Positions 33,917 to 44,210 are shown, counted from the first letter of the stretch. The stretch is 64,000 nucleotides of DNA from Bradyrhizobium sp. LTSP885 (GCF_000938305.1 NZ_JYMT01000042.1:310001-374000); one strand, 5' to 3'. Numbers and translations: made by a program. Notes: generated by a model not told the origin, from the sequence alone.

Positions 33917-35407
33917 GTGAGCCAACCCGCGTCCGAAATGGCACCTGGAGGCCGGTTGGGCCTCATTGTACGCTTGCGCCGGGTCGCTGGCCGGTCGCTT
34001 ATCGCGCTGGGGCTTGTCGCAAGCTCCGCCGGCTGCATCCTGACCCAGGACATCCCCGATCCGGCGCTCGACGTGCCCCAAGGCTACAAGGCCGCCCGGC
34101 TTGGCCGCCCCGGCGACGCGCCTCCGACGCTTGACTGGTGGCGGGGGTTCCGGTCGGCCGAGCTGACCCAGCTGATGGAGGAGGCCCAGACCGTCAACCT
34201 GGACATCGCCGCGGCGGTCGCGCGGTTTCGTCAGGCCGATGCGCTGGCGCGGCAGGCCGGTGCGGCGCTGCTGCCGAGCCTGTCCACCGGCGGATCGGAA
34301 GCCTATTCGCGGACCTCGGGCTCCAGTGCCAGCGGCCTTTCGATCGGCGGGCGCGAAGTGGTCAACTACAACGCTTCGCTGAGCGCGAGCTATCAGCTCG
34401 ACTTCTGGGGCCAGAACCGCGACGCGGCCCAGGCCGCCGAGGAGACCTCGGTCGCCAACCGGTTCGATCGCGAAGTGACGGCGCTGACGACCCTGACGAC
34501 GGTTGCGACCGCCTACTTCACGGTGCTCGGGACCCAGGACCGCCTGCGCACCGCCCAGCGCAATATTGCCAGTGCCGAGCGCGTGCTGAACGCCATTAAC
34601 GACCGCTTCAAGGCCGGCACCGGCACCGATCTCGACGTCGCCCAGCAGGAGAGTGTGCTCGCCAACCAGCGCGCGCAGGTGCCGCCGCTGCGGCAGACGC
34701 TCGACCAGAATATCAACGCACTTGCGGTGCTGGTGTCGCGGCCGCCGGAAAGCGTGCGGATCTCGGGTGGCACGCTCAACGCCGTCGCGATTCCCCGGGT
34801 CACGCCGGGCCTGCCGTCGGAATTGCTGACCCAGCGCCCCGACATCCGCAGGCAGGAGGCCCAGCTTGCCTCGGCGACCGCCAATGTTGGCAGCGCGCGG
34901 GCGCAGTTCTATCCCAGCATCCAGCTGACCGGACAGGGCGGCTACCAGAGCTCGGCGCTGGTGTCGCTGTTCCAGCCGCACGCAGCGTTCTTCAACCTGG
35001 TCGGCAGCGCGACACAACCGATCTTCGACGGCGGCAAGATCCTCGGCAATTTCGAATATACCCAGGCCAAGCAGGACGAACTCCTGCAGACCTACCGCAA
35101 GACGGTGGTCCAGGCCTTCACCGACGTCGACAATGCGTTGGTCGCGATTCGCGAGACCACGCGGAAGCTGCAGCTGCAGCGTGACGTGCTGACGGCATCG
35201 CGGCGGGCGTTCCAATTGGCCGAGCAGCAGCTTCGGGCCGGGACCGCCGACATCGTAACTGTGCTAAACACGCAGCTGACTCTCTTCCAGGCTGAAGATG
35301 CCTACTCCCAGGCTCAACTCGCCCGGCTGCTGGCGATAGTGAGCCTGTACCAGGCGCTGGGGGGCGGCTGGGAGCCGAAGATGGAGAGACCGGTCGATGC
35401 TCTTTAA
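33917..35407 (+). CDS. Outer-membrane efflux lipoprotein, NodT/OprM family
   Basis: A 496-residue TolC-fold outer-membrane channel for the RND pump encoded downstream. The signal peptide ends in a lipobox (LGLVASSAGC), so it is lipid-anchored like NodT and OprM. Two OEP repeats are visible, the first around LTQLMEEAQTVNLDIAAAVA and the second around LLTQRPDIRRQEAQLASATA. The start is GTG 33917, preceded by CGGAG (33905-33909); an upstream TTG at 33824 adds a non-signal-like stretch. First gene of a four-gene operon overlapping the adaptor gene by 11 bases. Confidence 0.9.
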   Translation: MSQPASEMAPGGRLGLIVRLRRVAGRSLIALGLVASSAGCILTQDIPDPALDVPQGYKAARLGRPGDAPPTLDWWRGFRSAELTQLMEEAQTVNLDIAAAVARFRQADALARQAGAALLPSLSTGGSEAYSRTSGSSASGLSIGGREVVNYNASLSASYQLDFWGQNRDAAQAAEETSVANRFDREVTALTTLTTVATAYFTVLGTQDRLRTAQRNIASAERVLNAINDRFKAGTGTDLDVAQQESVLANQRAQVPPLRQTLDQNINALAVLVSRPPESVRISGGTLNAVAIPRVTPGLPSELLTQRPDIRRQEAQLASATANVGSARAQFYPSIQLTGQGGYQSSALVSLFQPHAAFFNLVGSATQPIFDGGKILGNFEYTQAKQDELLQTYRKTVVQAFTDVDNALVAIRETTRKLQLQRDVLTASRRAFQLAEQQLRAGTADIVTVLNTQLTLFQAEDAYSQAQLARLLAIVSLYQALGGGWEPKMERPVDAL

Positions 35408-36866
35408 GCCCGACACCAAGGACGACGAGAGAAATGCCGCGCCGCGCAAGCCGGGCCTGGTCTCGCGCCTGCTCAAGCGCATGGTGTCGCTGATCATCAC
35501 ACTCGTGATCCTCGGCGGTCTCGGTTATCTCGGCTGGCTCGCATTCCAACAAAAGCAGGGCGGCGGCCGTGGCGCGGGGGCGCGGCCTGATCTTCCGGTG
35601 CCGGTACTTGCGGCCACGCCGCGCGTGCAGGACGTGCCGGTTTATCTCGACGGCGTCGGCTCGGTGAAGGCGTTGAACACGGTCACCGTGCGCTCGCAGG
35701 TCGACGGCAAGCTGATCTCGGTCAAATTCGTCGAGGGTCAGGACGTCCAGAAGGGCGACGTGCTTGGCGAGATCGATCCCGTGATCTACCAGGCGCAATA
35801 CGACCAGGCGGTCGCCAAGAAGGCGCAGGACGAGGCGCTGCTCGGCAACCAGAAGCTCGATCTCATCCGCTATCAGCAACTCGCCGCCACCAATGCCGGC
35901 TCGAAGCAGCAGGCCGATACACAGAAGTCCGTGGTTGCGCAGCAGGAGGCGCTGGTCAAAGCCGACCAAGCCGCGGTCGACAATGCGGCGGCGACGCTGG
36001 GCTACACCAAGATCGTTGCGCCGATTTCGGGGCGCGCCGGCCTGCGCCAGGTCGACCAGGGCAACATCGTCCACGCCGCCGACACCACCGGGCTCGTGAT
36101 CCTGACCCAGCTGCAGCCGATCGCGGTGTGGTTCAGCCTGCCGCAGCAGCAGATCGTGCGGGTCAATGCGGCGGCGGCAAAGGGCCGGCTTGCGGTCGAC
36201 GTGTTCGGCAATGACGGCGTCACGGTCGTCGATACCGGCACACTGACCGGCATCGACAACCAGGTCGATCCGACCACGGGCACGCTGAAGCTGAAGGCCG
36301 AATTCCCCAACGCCAGTTATCAGCTCTGGCCCGGCCAGTTCGTCAACGTCCGCCTCAAGGTCGAGACGCTGCCGCAGGCAATCGTGGTTCCGACCTCGGC
36401 GGTGCAGCGCGGCCCGGCCGGCACCTTCAGCTATGTGATCGGCGACAACGACATCGTCACCGCCAAGGCGGTGACCGTCACGCAACAGGACGAGCATGAC
36501 GCCGTGATCGCGAGCGGCCTCACCACGTCGGACCGGGTGGTGACGACGGGCTTTGCCAATCTCGCCGAAGGCTCCACGGTCGTCATCGGCAAGGATGATC
36601 AGGCCCCGACGGCGGATCTCGCGCCGCGCAAGCGCGGCCGCAATCGAGATGGCAAGGGGGACGCAAAGGGCGGCGGTCAGGGCCAAGGCCAAGGTCAAGG
36701 CAACGAGGCCAAGAAGGACTGGCAGGGCAAGAACGGCGACAAGACCGGCGAGCATCGCGGCCGGCGCGAGCACAATGAGGGCGACCAAAAGGGGCAGACC
36801 GGACCGGCGCCGGCGCCCGCGGCAGGGGGCGAACAGTCAGGCGGCGCAGCGAAAGCGCAGCCATGA
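35397..36866 (+). CDS. RND efflux periplasmic adaptor, MdtA-like
   Basis: A 489-residue membrane-fusion protein. It has an N-terminal anchor (MVSLIITLVILGGLGYLGWL), a lipoyl half-motif GVGSVKALNTVTVRSQVDGK, an alpha-helical hairpin rich in Gln/Ala (QAVAKKAQDEALLGNQKLDL), the second lipoyl half GYTKIVAPISGRAGLRQVDQ, and beta-barrel/proximal domains (TGIDNQVDPTTGTLKLKAEF). The last ~80 residues are an unusual low-complexity tail rich in Gly, Gln, Lys and Arg (GGGQGQGQGQGNEAKKDW). It pairs with two RND pump genes, the MdtABC layout. Confidence 0.9.
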   Translation: MLFKPDTKDDERNAAPRKPGLVSRLLKRMVSLIITLVILGGLGYLGWLAFQQKQGGGRGAGARPDLPVPVLAATPRVQDVPVYLDGVGSVKALNTVTVRSQVDGKLISVKFVEGQDVQKGDVLGEIDPVIYQAQYDQAVAKKAQDEALLGNQKLDLIRYQQLAATNAGSKQQADTQKSVVAQQEALVKADQAAVDNAAATLGYTKIVAPISGRAGLRQVDQGNIVHAADTTGLVILTQLQPIAVWFSLPQQQIVRVNAAAAKGRLAVDVFGNDGVTVVDTGTLTGIDNQVDPTTGTLKLKAEFPNASYQLWPGQFVNVRLKVETLPQAIVVPTSAVQRGPAGTFSYVIGDNDIVTAKAVTVTQQDEHDAVIASGLTTSDRVVTTGFANLAEGSTVVIGKDDQAPTADLAPRKRGRNRDGKGDAKGGGQGQGQGQGNEAKKDWQGKNGDKTGEHRGRREHNEGDQKGQTGPAPAPAAGGEQSGGAAKAQP

Positions 36867-36914
36867 TTGAGATACCGACCTCGTAATGTCCGACTTGATA
36901 GCGAGCACGCAGCC

Positions 36915-39900
36915 ATGAGCGTCTCCGAACCGTTCATCCGCCGGCCGATCGCGACCTCGCTGCTCGGCATCGCGCTGTTGATCGGCGGCGCGCTCGGGTA
37001 TTGGGCGCTGCCGGTCTCGGCGCTGCCGCAGGTCGACTTCCCGACCGTGCAGGTGACGACCCAACTGCCTGGCGCCAGCCCGGACGTGATCGCCTCGCTG
37101 ATCACGGCGCCGCTCGAGCGGCAGCTCGGCCAGATCCCGTCGCTGTCGTCGATGAATTCGACGAGCTCGTTCGGCGTCAGCCAGATCTCGCTGCAGTTCG
37201 ACCTCAACCGCGATATCGACGGCGCCACGCAGGACGTCCAGGCCGCGATCAATGCGGCGGCCGGCATCCTGCCGAAGACGCTGCCGTACCCGCCGGTTTA
37301 CGCCAAGGTGAACCCGGCGGACGCGCCTGTGATGACGCTGGCGCTCACCTCCGACACGATCTCACTGCGGGCGATGAGCGATCTCGCCGACACCATCCTC
37401 GGGCAAAGGCTGAGCCAGATTTCCGGCGTCGGCCGGGTCTCGATCCTCGGTGGCCTGAAGCCGGCGGTGCGCGTCCAGGCCGATCTGGCGCGGCTTGCGG
37501 CCTATGGCATCGCCATGGAGGATTTGCGCAACGCGATCGCCGGCGCCAACGTGTCGGGGCCGAAGGGATCGCTCGACGGCGCGCAGCAATCCTACACCAT
37601 TGCCGCCAACGACCAGATTGCAGCGGCCGACGCCTACAAGCCGATTATCATCGCCTACCGCAACGGGTCTCCCGTGACGATCGGCGATGTCGCTGTGATC
37701 GTCGACGGATTGGAGAACGACCGCACCGGCGGTTGGTACCAGGGCTTGCCTGCCGTCATCATCGATATCCAGCGCCAGCCCGGCGCCAACGTCATCGACG
37801 TGGTCCGCCAGATCCGCGCCGAGATCCCGCGGATGCAGCGGACGATCCCGGCCGGCGTCAATTTGACCATCGTCGCCGACCGCACGGTCACGATCCGCGC
37901 CTCGGTGCATGACGTGCAGTTCACGCTGATCCTGAGCGTGGTGCTGGTGACGCTGGTGGTGCTGTTGTTCCTGCGGTCGCTACGGGCAACCCTGATCGCG
38001 GGCGTGGCACTGCCGCTGTCGCTGATCACGAGCTTCGGCATCATGTATTTCGCCGGTTTCAGCCTCGACAATCTGTCGCTGATGGCGCTGACGATCGGAA
38101 CCGGCTTCGTCGTCGACGACGCCATCGTCATGATCGAGAACATCGTCCGCCATATGGAGGAGGGCGAAACGGTGATGGAGGCGTCGCTGAAGGGCGCCAG
38201 CGAAATCGGCTTCACCGTAATCTCGCTGACGGTGTCGTTGATCGCGGTCTTCATCCCGCTGCTGTTCATGTCGGGCCTGGTCGGCCGCATGTTCCGCGAG
38301 TTCGCGCTGACGCTGACGATTGCGGTGGTGACCTCTGCGGTGGTCTCGCTGACGCTGACGCCGATGATGTGCTCGCGGCTGCTCAAGAACGTCCATGAGG
38401 AGGTCGCGGTTCCGGGCCTGGCTGCGATCAGCCGCTTCATCGACCGGATGGTGGAGTTCTATCACCGGACATTGCTTCGGGTGCTGCGGCATCAGCGCGC
38501 CACGCTGCTGGTGACGTTCGCGACCATTGCGCTGACGCTGATTATGTATGTGATCGCGCCGAAGGGCTTTTTGCCGCTGCAGGACACCTCGTCGATCACG
38601 GCGGTGACCGAGGCGGGCCCCGACGTCTCGTTCGCAGAAATGCAGCAGCGGCAGACCGCGGCTTCCGACATCATCAAGGCCGATCCTGATGTGACCGGCG
38701 TCGTGTCAGTGATCGGCGCCGGATCGGTCAACCCGACCACCAATGTCGGCCGCCTGGTGATGACGCTGAAGCCGCGCGACCAGCGCCGTGACGACGTCGC
38801 GCAGGTCATCGTGCGTCTCAAGCAGAAGGTAGCGTCGATCCCCGGCATGACCGTCTACTTCCAGCCGGTGCAGGACGTGCAGATCTCGACGCAATCGAGC
38901 CGCTCGCAGTACCAGTACACGCTGACCGGAACCGATGCGGCCGACGTCTTGCAATGGTCGCGAAAGCTCGTCGCGGAGATGCGGCGCGACCCGATTTTCC
39001 GCGACGTCTCGTCGGAGGCGCAGGAGGGCGGCCTGCGCGCGGCGCTGGACATCAACCGTCAGCGCGCCGGCCAGCTCGGTGTCAGCCTGCAGGGCGTGAC
39101 CGACACGCTCAACGACGCCTTTGCGCAACGACAGATATCGACCATTTACGGCCAGGCCAACCAGTACCGCGTGGTGCTCGAGGCCTTGCCGATGTACCAG
39201 CGCGATCCATCGATCCTCGACAAGCTCTATCTGCCCGGCGCGAACGGCGCTCAGGTGCCGCTGTCGGCGGTCGCGACACTGAGGCGGACGACGGCACCGC
39301 TCGCGATCTCGCACCAGGCGCAATTCCCGTCAGTCTCGCTCAGCTTCAACCTCGCGCCGGGCGAGGCGCTCGGTGATGCGGTCGAGGCCGTGAAGACGAT
39401 CGAGACCCGTATCGGAATGCCCGGTAGCATCGTCGGCATCTATTCCGGCGACGCCGCCGAATTCGCAAGGTCGCTGGCCGGACAGCCCTGGCTGATCCTG
39501 GCCGCGATCATCACGATCTATATCGTGCTCGGTGTGCTCTATGAGAGTTACATCCACCCCATCACCATCCTGTCGACACTGCCCTCGGCCGGCGTCGGCG
39601 CAATCCTCGCGTTGATGCTGTGCGGGCAGGATCTTTCGGTGATCGGCCTGATCGGCATCATCCTCTTGATGGGCATCGTCAAGAAGAACGCGATCATGAT
39701 GATCGACTTCGCGCTCGAGGCCGAGCGTCACAAGGGCATGTCGCCCTATGACGCGATCGTACAGGCCTGCCTGCTGCGGTTCCGTCCGATCATGATGACG
39801 ACGCTGGCCGCGCTGTTCGGCGCGCTGCCACTCGCGATCGAGAGCGGCACCGGGTCCGAGCTGCGCTTCCCGCTCGGCATCTCGATCATCGGCGGCCTTC

Positions 39901-40043
39901 TGCTCAGCCAGTTGCTGACGCTCTACACCACGCCCGTGATCTATCTGGCGCTCGACCGGCTCAACCGCCGGATCGAGACGGCGGTGCCGGAGCCTGGCCC
40001 GCAGGGACCGCCGGTCGCAGGTGCGACCGAGGGGATGCAATGA
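36915..40043 (+). CDS. RND efflux pump subunit, MdtB-like
   Basis: A 1042-residue inner-membrane proton-driven pump subunit of the hydrophobe/amphiphile RND family. Twelve membrane segments in the usual two halves are evident. The proton-relay Asp pair is in GTGFVVDDAIVMIEN (TM4). Other family blocks are FIRRPIATSLLGIALLIGG at the start and LIGIILLMGIVKKNAIMMID near the end. Starts at ATG 36915 (MSVSEPF). Together with the next gene it should form a heterotrimeric MdtBC-like pump; overlap ATGA with the next start supports co-translation. Substrates cannot be read. Confidence 0.9.
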   Translation: MSVSEPFIRRPIATSLLGIALLIGGALGYWALPVSALPQVDFPTVQVTTQLPGASPDVIASLITAPLERQLGQIPSLSSMNSTSSFGVSQISLQFDLNRDIDGATQDVQAAINAAAGILPKTLPYPPVYAKVNPADAPVMTLALTSDTISLRAMSDLADTILGQRLSQISGVGRVSILGGLKPAVRVQADLARLAAYGIAMEDLRNAIAGANVSGPKGSLDGAQQSYTIAANDQIAAADAYKPIIIAYRNGSPVTIGDVAVIVDGLENDRTGGWYQGLPAVIIDIQRQPGANVIDVVRQIRAEIPRMQRTIPAGVNLTIVADRTVTIRASVHDVQFTLILSVVLVTLVVLLFLRSLRATLIAGVALPLSLITSFGIMYFAGFSLDNLSLMALTIGTGFVVDDAIVMIENIVRHMEEGETVMEASLKGASEIGFTVISLTVSLIAVFIPLLFMSGLVGRMFREFALTLTIAVVTSAVVSLTLTPMMCSRLLKNVHEEVAVPGLAAISRFIDRMVEFYHRTLLRVLRHQRATLLVTFATIALTLIMYVIAPKGFLPLQDTSSITAVTEAGPDVSFAEMQQRQTAASDIIKADPDVTGVVSVIGAGSVNPTTNVGRLVMTLKPRDQRRDDVAQVIVRLKQKVASIPGMTVYFQPVQDVQISTQSSRSQYQYTLTGTDAADVLQWSRKLVAEMRRDPIFRDVSSEAQEGGLRAALDINRQRAGQLGVSLQGVTDTLNDAFAQRQISTIYGQANQYRVVLEALPMYQRDPSILDKLYLPGANGAQVPLSAVATLRRTTAPLAISHQAQFPSVSLSFNLAPGEALGDAVEAVKTIETRIGMPGSIVGIYSGDAAEFARSLAGQPWLILAAIITIYIVLGVLYESYIHPITILSTLPSAGVGAILALMLCGQDLSVIGLIGIILLMGIVKKNAIMMIDFALEAERHKGMSPYDAIVQACLLRFRPIMMTTLAALFGALPLAIESGTGSELRFPLGISIIGGLLLSQLLTLYTTPVIYLALDRLNRRIETAVPEPGPQGPPVAGATEGMQ

Positions 40044-43000
40044 TCTCGATCTCGGAGCCCTTCATTCGCAGGCCGGTGGGCACCACGCTGCTTGCGATCG
40101 GGCTGTTCCTGATCGGGATCGTCGCCTACGAGTTCCTGCCGGTCTCCTCGGTACCCAATGTCGATTTCCCGATGATCCGGGTGTCGGCGTCCCGGCCCGG
40201 TGCTGATCCGTCGGTGATGGCTGCAACCGTCGCCGCACCGCTCGAGCGCAAGCTCGGCGAGATCGCCGGCATCGACCAGATCACCTCGACGAGCTCGCTC
40301 GGCTCGACCAGCATCCAGGTGCAATTCTCGATTGGCCGCGACATCGATCACGCCGCGCGCGACGTGCAGGCTGCGATCAACGCCTCGCTGGCCGACCTGC
40401 CGAGCGACCTGCCGTCGCTGCCGAAATTCCACAAGTCCAATCCGGCCGCAGCACCGGTTTTCGTGCTGGCGCTGACCTCCAAGACGATCTCGACCAGCGC
40501 GATGTACGACGTCGCCGACACCGTACTGGCGCAGCGGATCTCGCAGGTTCCGGGGGTGGGCGAGGTGACCGTCAGCGGCGCGGACCAGCCGGCGGTGCGC
40601 ATCGCGCTCAACCCGGTCGCGCTGGCGAACGCCGGGATCGCGACCGACGACGTCCGGACCGCGATCGTCAACGCCAATCCACTCGGACCGGTCGGCATTT
40701 TCAACGGCGTCCGCCAGAGCGAGACGCTGTCGATCAACAAGCAGATGCGGACCGCGGCCGAGTTCCGCGACATCGTGATCAAGAGCTTGAACGGCAATTT
40801 CGTGCGCCTGTCCGATGTCGCCGAAGTCGAGGACTCCGTCCGCAACGCGCGCTCCATTGCCTGGTTCAACAAACAGCCCGCGGTGTTGATCCAGATCACA
40901 AAGCAGGGCGACGCCAACGTCATCGATACGGTTGACCGCGTCTGCGCGATGCTGCCCGAGTTGAAGCAATGGATTCCGGCCGGCGTCGAGATTTCCACGC
41001 TGGTGGACCGCACCAGCACGATCCGCGCCAGCGTCCAGGACATGCAGCTCACGCTGCTTGCGACCGTGGTGCTGGTGATGGTCGTGGTGTTCGTGTTCCT
41101 GCGCCGCCTGGTGCCGACAATTGCCGCCGGCGTCTCGGTCCCGCTGGCGCTGGCCGGCACCTGCGCCGGGATGTGGCTTGCCGGGTTCTCGATCGACAAT
41201 CTGTCGCTGATGGCGCTGGCGATTTCCGTCGGCTTCGTGGTCGACGACGCCATCGTGATGATCGAGAACATGTATCGCAATCTCGAGCACGGCATGGCGC
41301 CGTTTCCGGCGGCGCTCGAAGGCGCCAGGCAGATCGGCTTCACCGTACTGTCGATCTCGTTGTCGCTGATCGCGGCGTTTACGCCGCTGGTCTTCATGGA
41401 CGGGATCGTCGGCCGGCTGCTGCGGGAATTCTCGCTGACGCTGACCTTTGCAATCGTGGTCTCGACCGTGGTGTCGCTGACCATCACGCCGATGATCTGC
41501 GCGCATTACATCAAGGGAACGACCTCGGACCACGCGACCTGGTACGACCGCGTCATCGAAGGCACGCTGACACGGATCGTGGCATTCTACGCCTCGACAC
41601 TGCGGGTCGTGCTCGGCTACCCCTTCCTGACGCTGCTGGTGTTCTTCGCCACCATCGCGCTGACGGTGACGCTCTACATCAAGACGCCGAAGGGATATTT
41701 CCCGACCGACGACAGCGGCTTCGTGATCGGCTCGACCCGCGCATCCGCCGACATCTCGTTCCAGGCGATGCTTGGGCTGCAGCAGCGGCTTGCCGACATC
41801 GTGATGGCCGATCCCGCGGTCGCCGGCATCGGCTCCTCGGTCGGCGGCGGCACGACCAACCGCGGCACAATGTTCATCAGCCTCAAGCCGCCGGAGGAGC
41901 GGGCAGGTCTGGCGACCGCACTGGTGATCGATCGGCTGCGGCGCAACCTCTCCATGGTGCCGGGCATCCGCCTGTTCATGTTCGCAGCGCAAGACATCCG
42001 GACCGGCGGCCGGCAGAGCGATTCCGACTACCAGTACACGCTGTCCTCGACGGATCTCGACCTGTTGCAGAAATGGGCGCCGCTCGTGTCCAAGCGCATG
42101 GAGACGGTGGAGGGCATCACCGATGTGTCGTCGGACCGCGATCCGGGCGGCCTGCAGCTCAATCTCGTGATCGACCGCAAGACCGCATCGAGCCTCGGCG
42201 TCCGGGTGCAGGATATCGACAATGCGCTCAACAATGCGTTCTCGCAGCGGCAGATCTCGATCATCTACACCCAGCGCAACCAGTACATGGTGGTGCTGGA
42301 GATCGATCCGAGATTCCAGAGTGATCCGTCGAACTTGGAGCGCATCTTCGTCGCCGGCGCCAACGACGTGCAGGTGCCACTGTCGGCTGTGGTGCACGCC
42401 CAGCGGGGGCTATCGGCGCTGGCGGTCTATCACTCCGGTGGATTCCCCTCGACCACGGTGTCGTTCAACCTGCTGCCGGACGTGCCGCTGGAGATCGCGA
42501 CCACCAACATCCAGCAGGCGGTCAACGAGCTGCACATGCCGGAGGGCATTCGCGGCAGCTTCGACGGCAATGCCGGCGACTTCAACAAGACCAGCGGACG
42601 GCAGCCGCTGCTGATCCTCGGCGCGCTGATCGCGATGTATATCGTGCTCGGCGTGCTCTATGAGAGCCTGTTGCATCCGATCACGATCATCTCGACGCTG
42701 CCATCGGCCGGCCTCGGCGCGCTCTTGGCTCTCCAGATCACCAACACGCCGCTGACGGTCATCGCTTTCATCGGAATCATCCTGCTGATCGGCATCGTCA
42801 AGAAGAACGGCATCATGATGGTCGACTTCGCGCTGGAAGCCGAGCGCCATCAGGGCCTGTCGTCGCAGGAGGCGATCTTCGAGGCCTGCCAGGCCCGCTT
42901 CCGGCCGATCCTGATGACGACGATGGCCGCGCTGTTCGCCGGCATCCCGCTGGTGATCGCCACGGGGCCGGGCACCGAACTGCGTCGGCCGCTCGGCATC

Positions 43001-43177
43001 ACCATCATCGGCGGCCTGTTCGTCTCGCAGATTCTCACCCTCTACACGACGCCGGTGATCTATCTGCTGATCGACCGGTTTAAGGACTTACCGGCGCGAC
43101 AGCGGCTGAGCTGGCTCAGCGCCGCAGTCGGACTGATCGGGCTGGTGTCCGGCATTGTCAGGCTGGTCCTGCATTGA
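40040..43177 (+). CDS. RND efflux pump subunit, MdtC-like
   Basis: A 1045-residue RND pump subunit paralogous to the preceding one. It shares FIRRPVGTTLLAIGLFLIG at the start, the TM4 Asp pair in SVGFVVDDAIVMIENMYRN, and FIGIILLIGIVKKNGIMMVD late in the protein. The periplasmic loops differ enough to suggest distinct roles in a mixed trimer, as in MdtBC. Its start overlaps the upstream stop (ATGA). Last gene of the efflux operon. Confidence 0.9.
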   Translation: MISISEPFIRRPVGTTLLAIGLFLIGIVAYEFLPVSSVPNVDFPMIRVSASRPGADPSVMAATVAAPLERKLGEIAGIDQITSTSSLGSTSIQVQFSIGRDIDHAARDVQAAINASLADLPSDLPSLPKFHKSNPAAAPVFVLALTSKTISTSAMYDVADTVLAQRISQVPGVGEVTVSGADQPAVRIALNPVALANAGIATDDVRTAIVNANPLGPVGIFNGVRQSETLSINKQMRTAAEFRDIVIKSLNGNFVRLSDVAEVEDSVRNARSIAWFNKQPAVLIQITKQGDANVIDTVDRVCAMLPELKQWIPAGVEISTLVDRTSTIRASVQDMQLTLLATVVLVMVVVFVFLRRLVPTIAAGVSVPLALAGTCAGMWLAGFSIDNLSLMALAISVGFVVDDAIVMIENMYRNLEHGMAPFPAALEGARQIGFTVLSISLSLIAAFTPLVFMDGIVGRLLREFSLTLTFAIVVSTVVSLTITPMICAHYIKGTTSDHATWYDRVIEGTLTRIVAFYASTLRVVLGYPFLTLLVFFATIALTVTLYIKTPKGYFPTDDSGFVIGSTRASADISFQAMLGLQQRLADIVMADPAVAGIGSSVGGGTTNRGTMFISLKPPEERAGLATALVIDRLRRNLSMVPGIRLFMFAAQDIRTGGRQSDSDYQYTLSSTDLDLLQKWAPLVSKRMETVEGITDVSSDRDPGGLQLNLVIDRKTASSLGVRVQDIDNALNNAFSQRQISIIYTQRNQYMVVLEIDPRFQSDPSNLERIFVAGANDVQVPLSAVVHAQRGLSALAVYHSGGFPSTTVSFNLLPDVPLEIATTNIQQAVNELHMPEGIRGSFDGNAGDFNKTSGRQPLLILGALIAMYIVLGVLYESLLHPITIISTLPSAGLGALLALQITNTPLTVIAFIGIILLIGIVKKNGIMMVDFALEAERHQGLSSQEAIFEACQARFRPILMTTMAALFAGIPLVIATGPGTELRRPLGITIIGGLFVSQILTLYTTPVIYLLIDRFKDLPARQRLSWLSAAVGLIGLVSGIVRLVLH

Positions 43178-43215
43178 TGTTGCGGGCGAGGCCATCCACG
43201 GCGTATAGCCGTTGA

Positions 43216-43932
43216 ATGTCAGAGCTAGCTAACGAGACGGACCAGTTGGCGGAGTGCCCGCATTGCGGCAAGCCGCTGCCGCTGTGCATCTGCGACAGCG
43301 TCACGCCGATCGAGAGCCGCATCTCGCTCCTGATCCTGCAGCATCCGCAGGAGCAGGACAGGGCGCTCGGCACCGCTCGGCTGGCGGCGCGGCATTTCAA
43401 GACAGCAGTGGTCAAGATCGGCCTGTCGTGGCCGAGCCTGGCAAAGGCGCTCGGTCGGCCAGTGGCCGATCCCTCGCGCTGGGCGGTGCTCTACCTCGGT
43501 TCTGCCAAGGTCGAGGACCTCGATACCGATGCGGAGATCGTCGCCATCAACCGCAAGGGGGAGGTCGAGCCCGGCCAGCGCAGTATCCTCTCCGACATCA
43601 AGGGCATCGTGCTGCTCGACGGCACCTGGAGCCAGGCCAAGGCGCTGTGGTGGCGCAATGCCTGGATGCTGAAGTGTCAGCGGGTGATTCTCGGGCCGAA
43701 GCGGCCCTCGCGCTACGGCAATCTGCGCAAGGAACCGCGTCGCGACGGTCTGTCCACGATCGAGTCGGCGGCAATGTTGCTGGCGGGGATCGAGAAGCGG
43801 CCGGATATCGCTGAGACGTTGATCGGCAGTTTTGAGCGGATGTTGGCCAGATTTCGCGAGGTCCAGGCGAAAATGCCGGAGCTGGCGCCGAAACCGAAGA
43901 AGAAGGATTACCGCCGACGCCGAAAGGGTTAA
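43216..43932 (+). CDS. DTW-domain tRNA-uridine aminocarboxypropyltransferase
   Basis: A 238-residue protein of the DTW/TapT family, which adds the aminocarboxypropyl group of SAM to a uridine in tRNA (acp3U47 in E. coli). Features are the N-terminal zinc-type cluster CPHCGKPLPLCIC, LLILQHPQEQDRALGTARLA, and the name-giving motif as LLDGTWSQAKALWW. The C-terminus is strongly basic (KPKKKDYRRRRKG), suitable for RNA. It starts at ATG 43216 and lies 55 bases upstream of a tRNA-Cys gene, which may be chance. Confidence 0.87.
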   Translation: MSELANETDQLAECPHCGKPLPLCICDSVTPIESRISLLILQHPQEQDRALGTARLAARHFKTAVVKIGLSWPSLAKALGRPVADPSRWAVLYLGSAKVEDLDTDAEIVAINRKGEVEPGQRSILSDIKGIVLLDGTWSQAKALWWRNAWMLKCQRVILGPKRPSRYGNLRKEPRRDGLSTIESAAMLLAGIEKRPDIAETLIGSFERMLARFREVQAKMPELAPKPKKKDYRRRRKG

Positions 43933-43986
43933 CGCTCCGCCTTGGTTGCCTATCGGAGAGAGGCCGTATATGAGTGCGGCCCGTGG

Positions 43987-44060
43987 GGCCACGTGGCGGA
44001 GTGGTTACGCAACGGTCTGCAAAACCGTGTACACCGGTTCAATTCCGGTCGTGGCCTCCA
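43987..44060 (+). tRNA. tRNA-Cys (GCA)
   Basis: A 74-base cloverleaf: acceptor GGCCACG pairs with CGTGGCC, the anticodon stem ACGGT/ACCGT encloses loop CTGCAAA with anticodon GCA, the T arm is CCGGTTCAATTCCGG, and U discriminator plus CCA (TCCA) are encoded. All stems pair fully. Confidence 0.96.
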
Positions 44061-44104
44061 CTTGTCTCATCAACGACTTGCAGCGAATAGATGAGAAGCT
44101 GCCT

Positions 44105-44210
44105 TAGAGCGTTTTCGAGCGAAGTGGACACCGGTTCGCGTGAAGAAAACGCGTCAAAACAAGAATCTAGAGCTTCGGTTCTGATTCAATCAGAACCGAA
44201 AATGCTCTAG
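44105..44210. repeat. Two-hairpin repeat, copy A
   Basis: About 105 bases bounded by tagagc and gctcta. The first half has GCGTTTTC/GAAAACGC with inner GCGAA/TTCGC; the second half is a separate perfect hairpin TTCGGTTCTGATT / AATCAGAACCGAA (44174-44186, 44188-44200). Related copies lie at 51370, 57619 and 60617. It begins 45 bases after tRNA-Cys and its right end supplies the stop codon of the small minus-strand gene. Confidence 0.85.

Noticed and set aside
39941..42397. An 818-codon open frame on the minus strand across the second RND pump gene
   Set aside because: It is the mirror of a well-conserved pump gene in GC-rich DNA; the product is His/Arg/Asp-rich low complexity with no domain.
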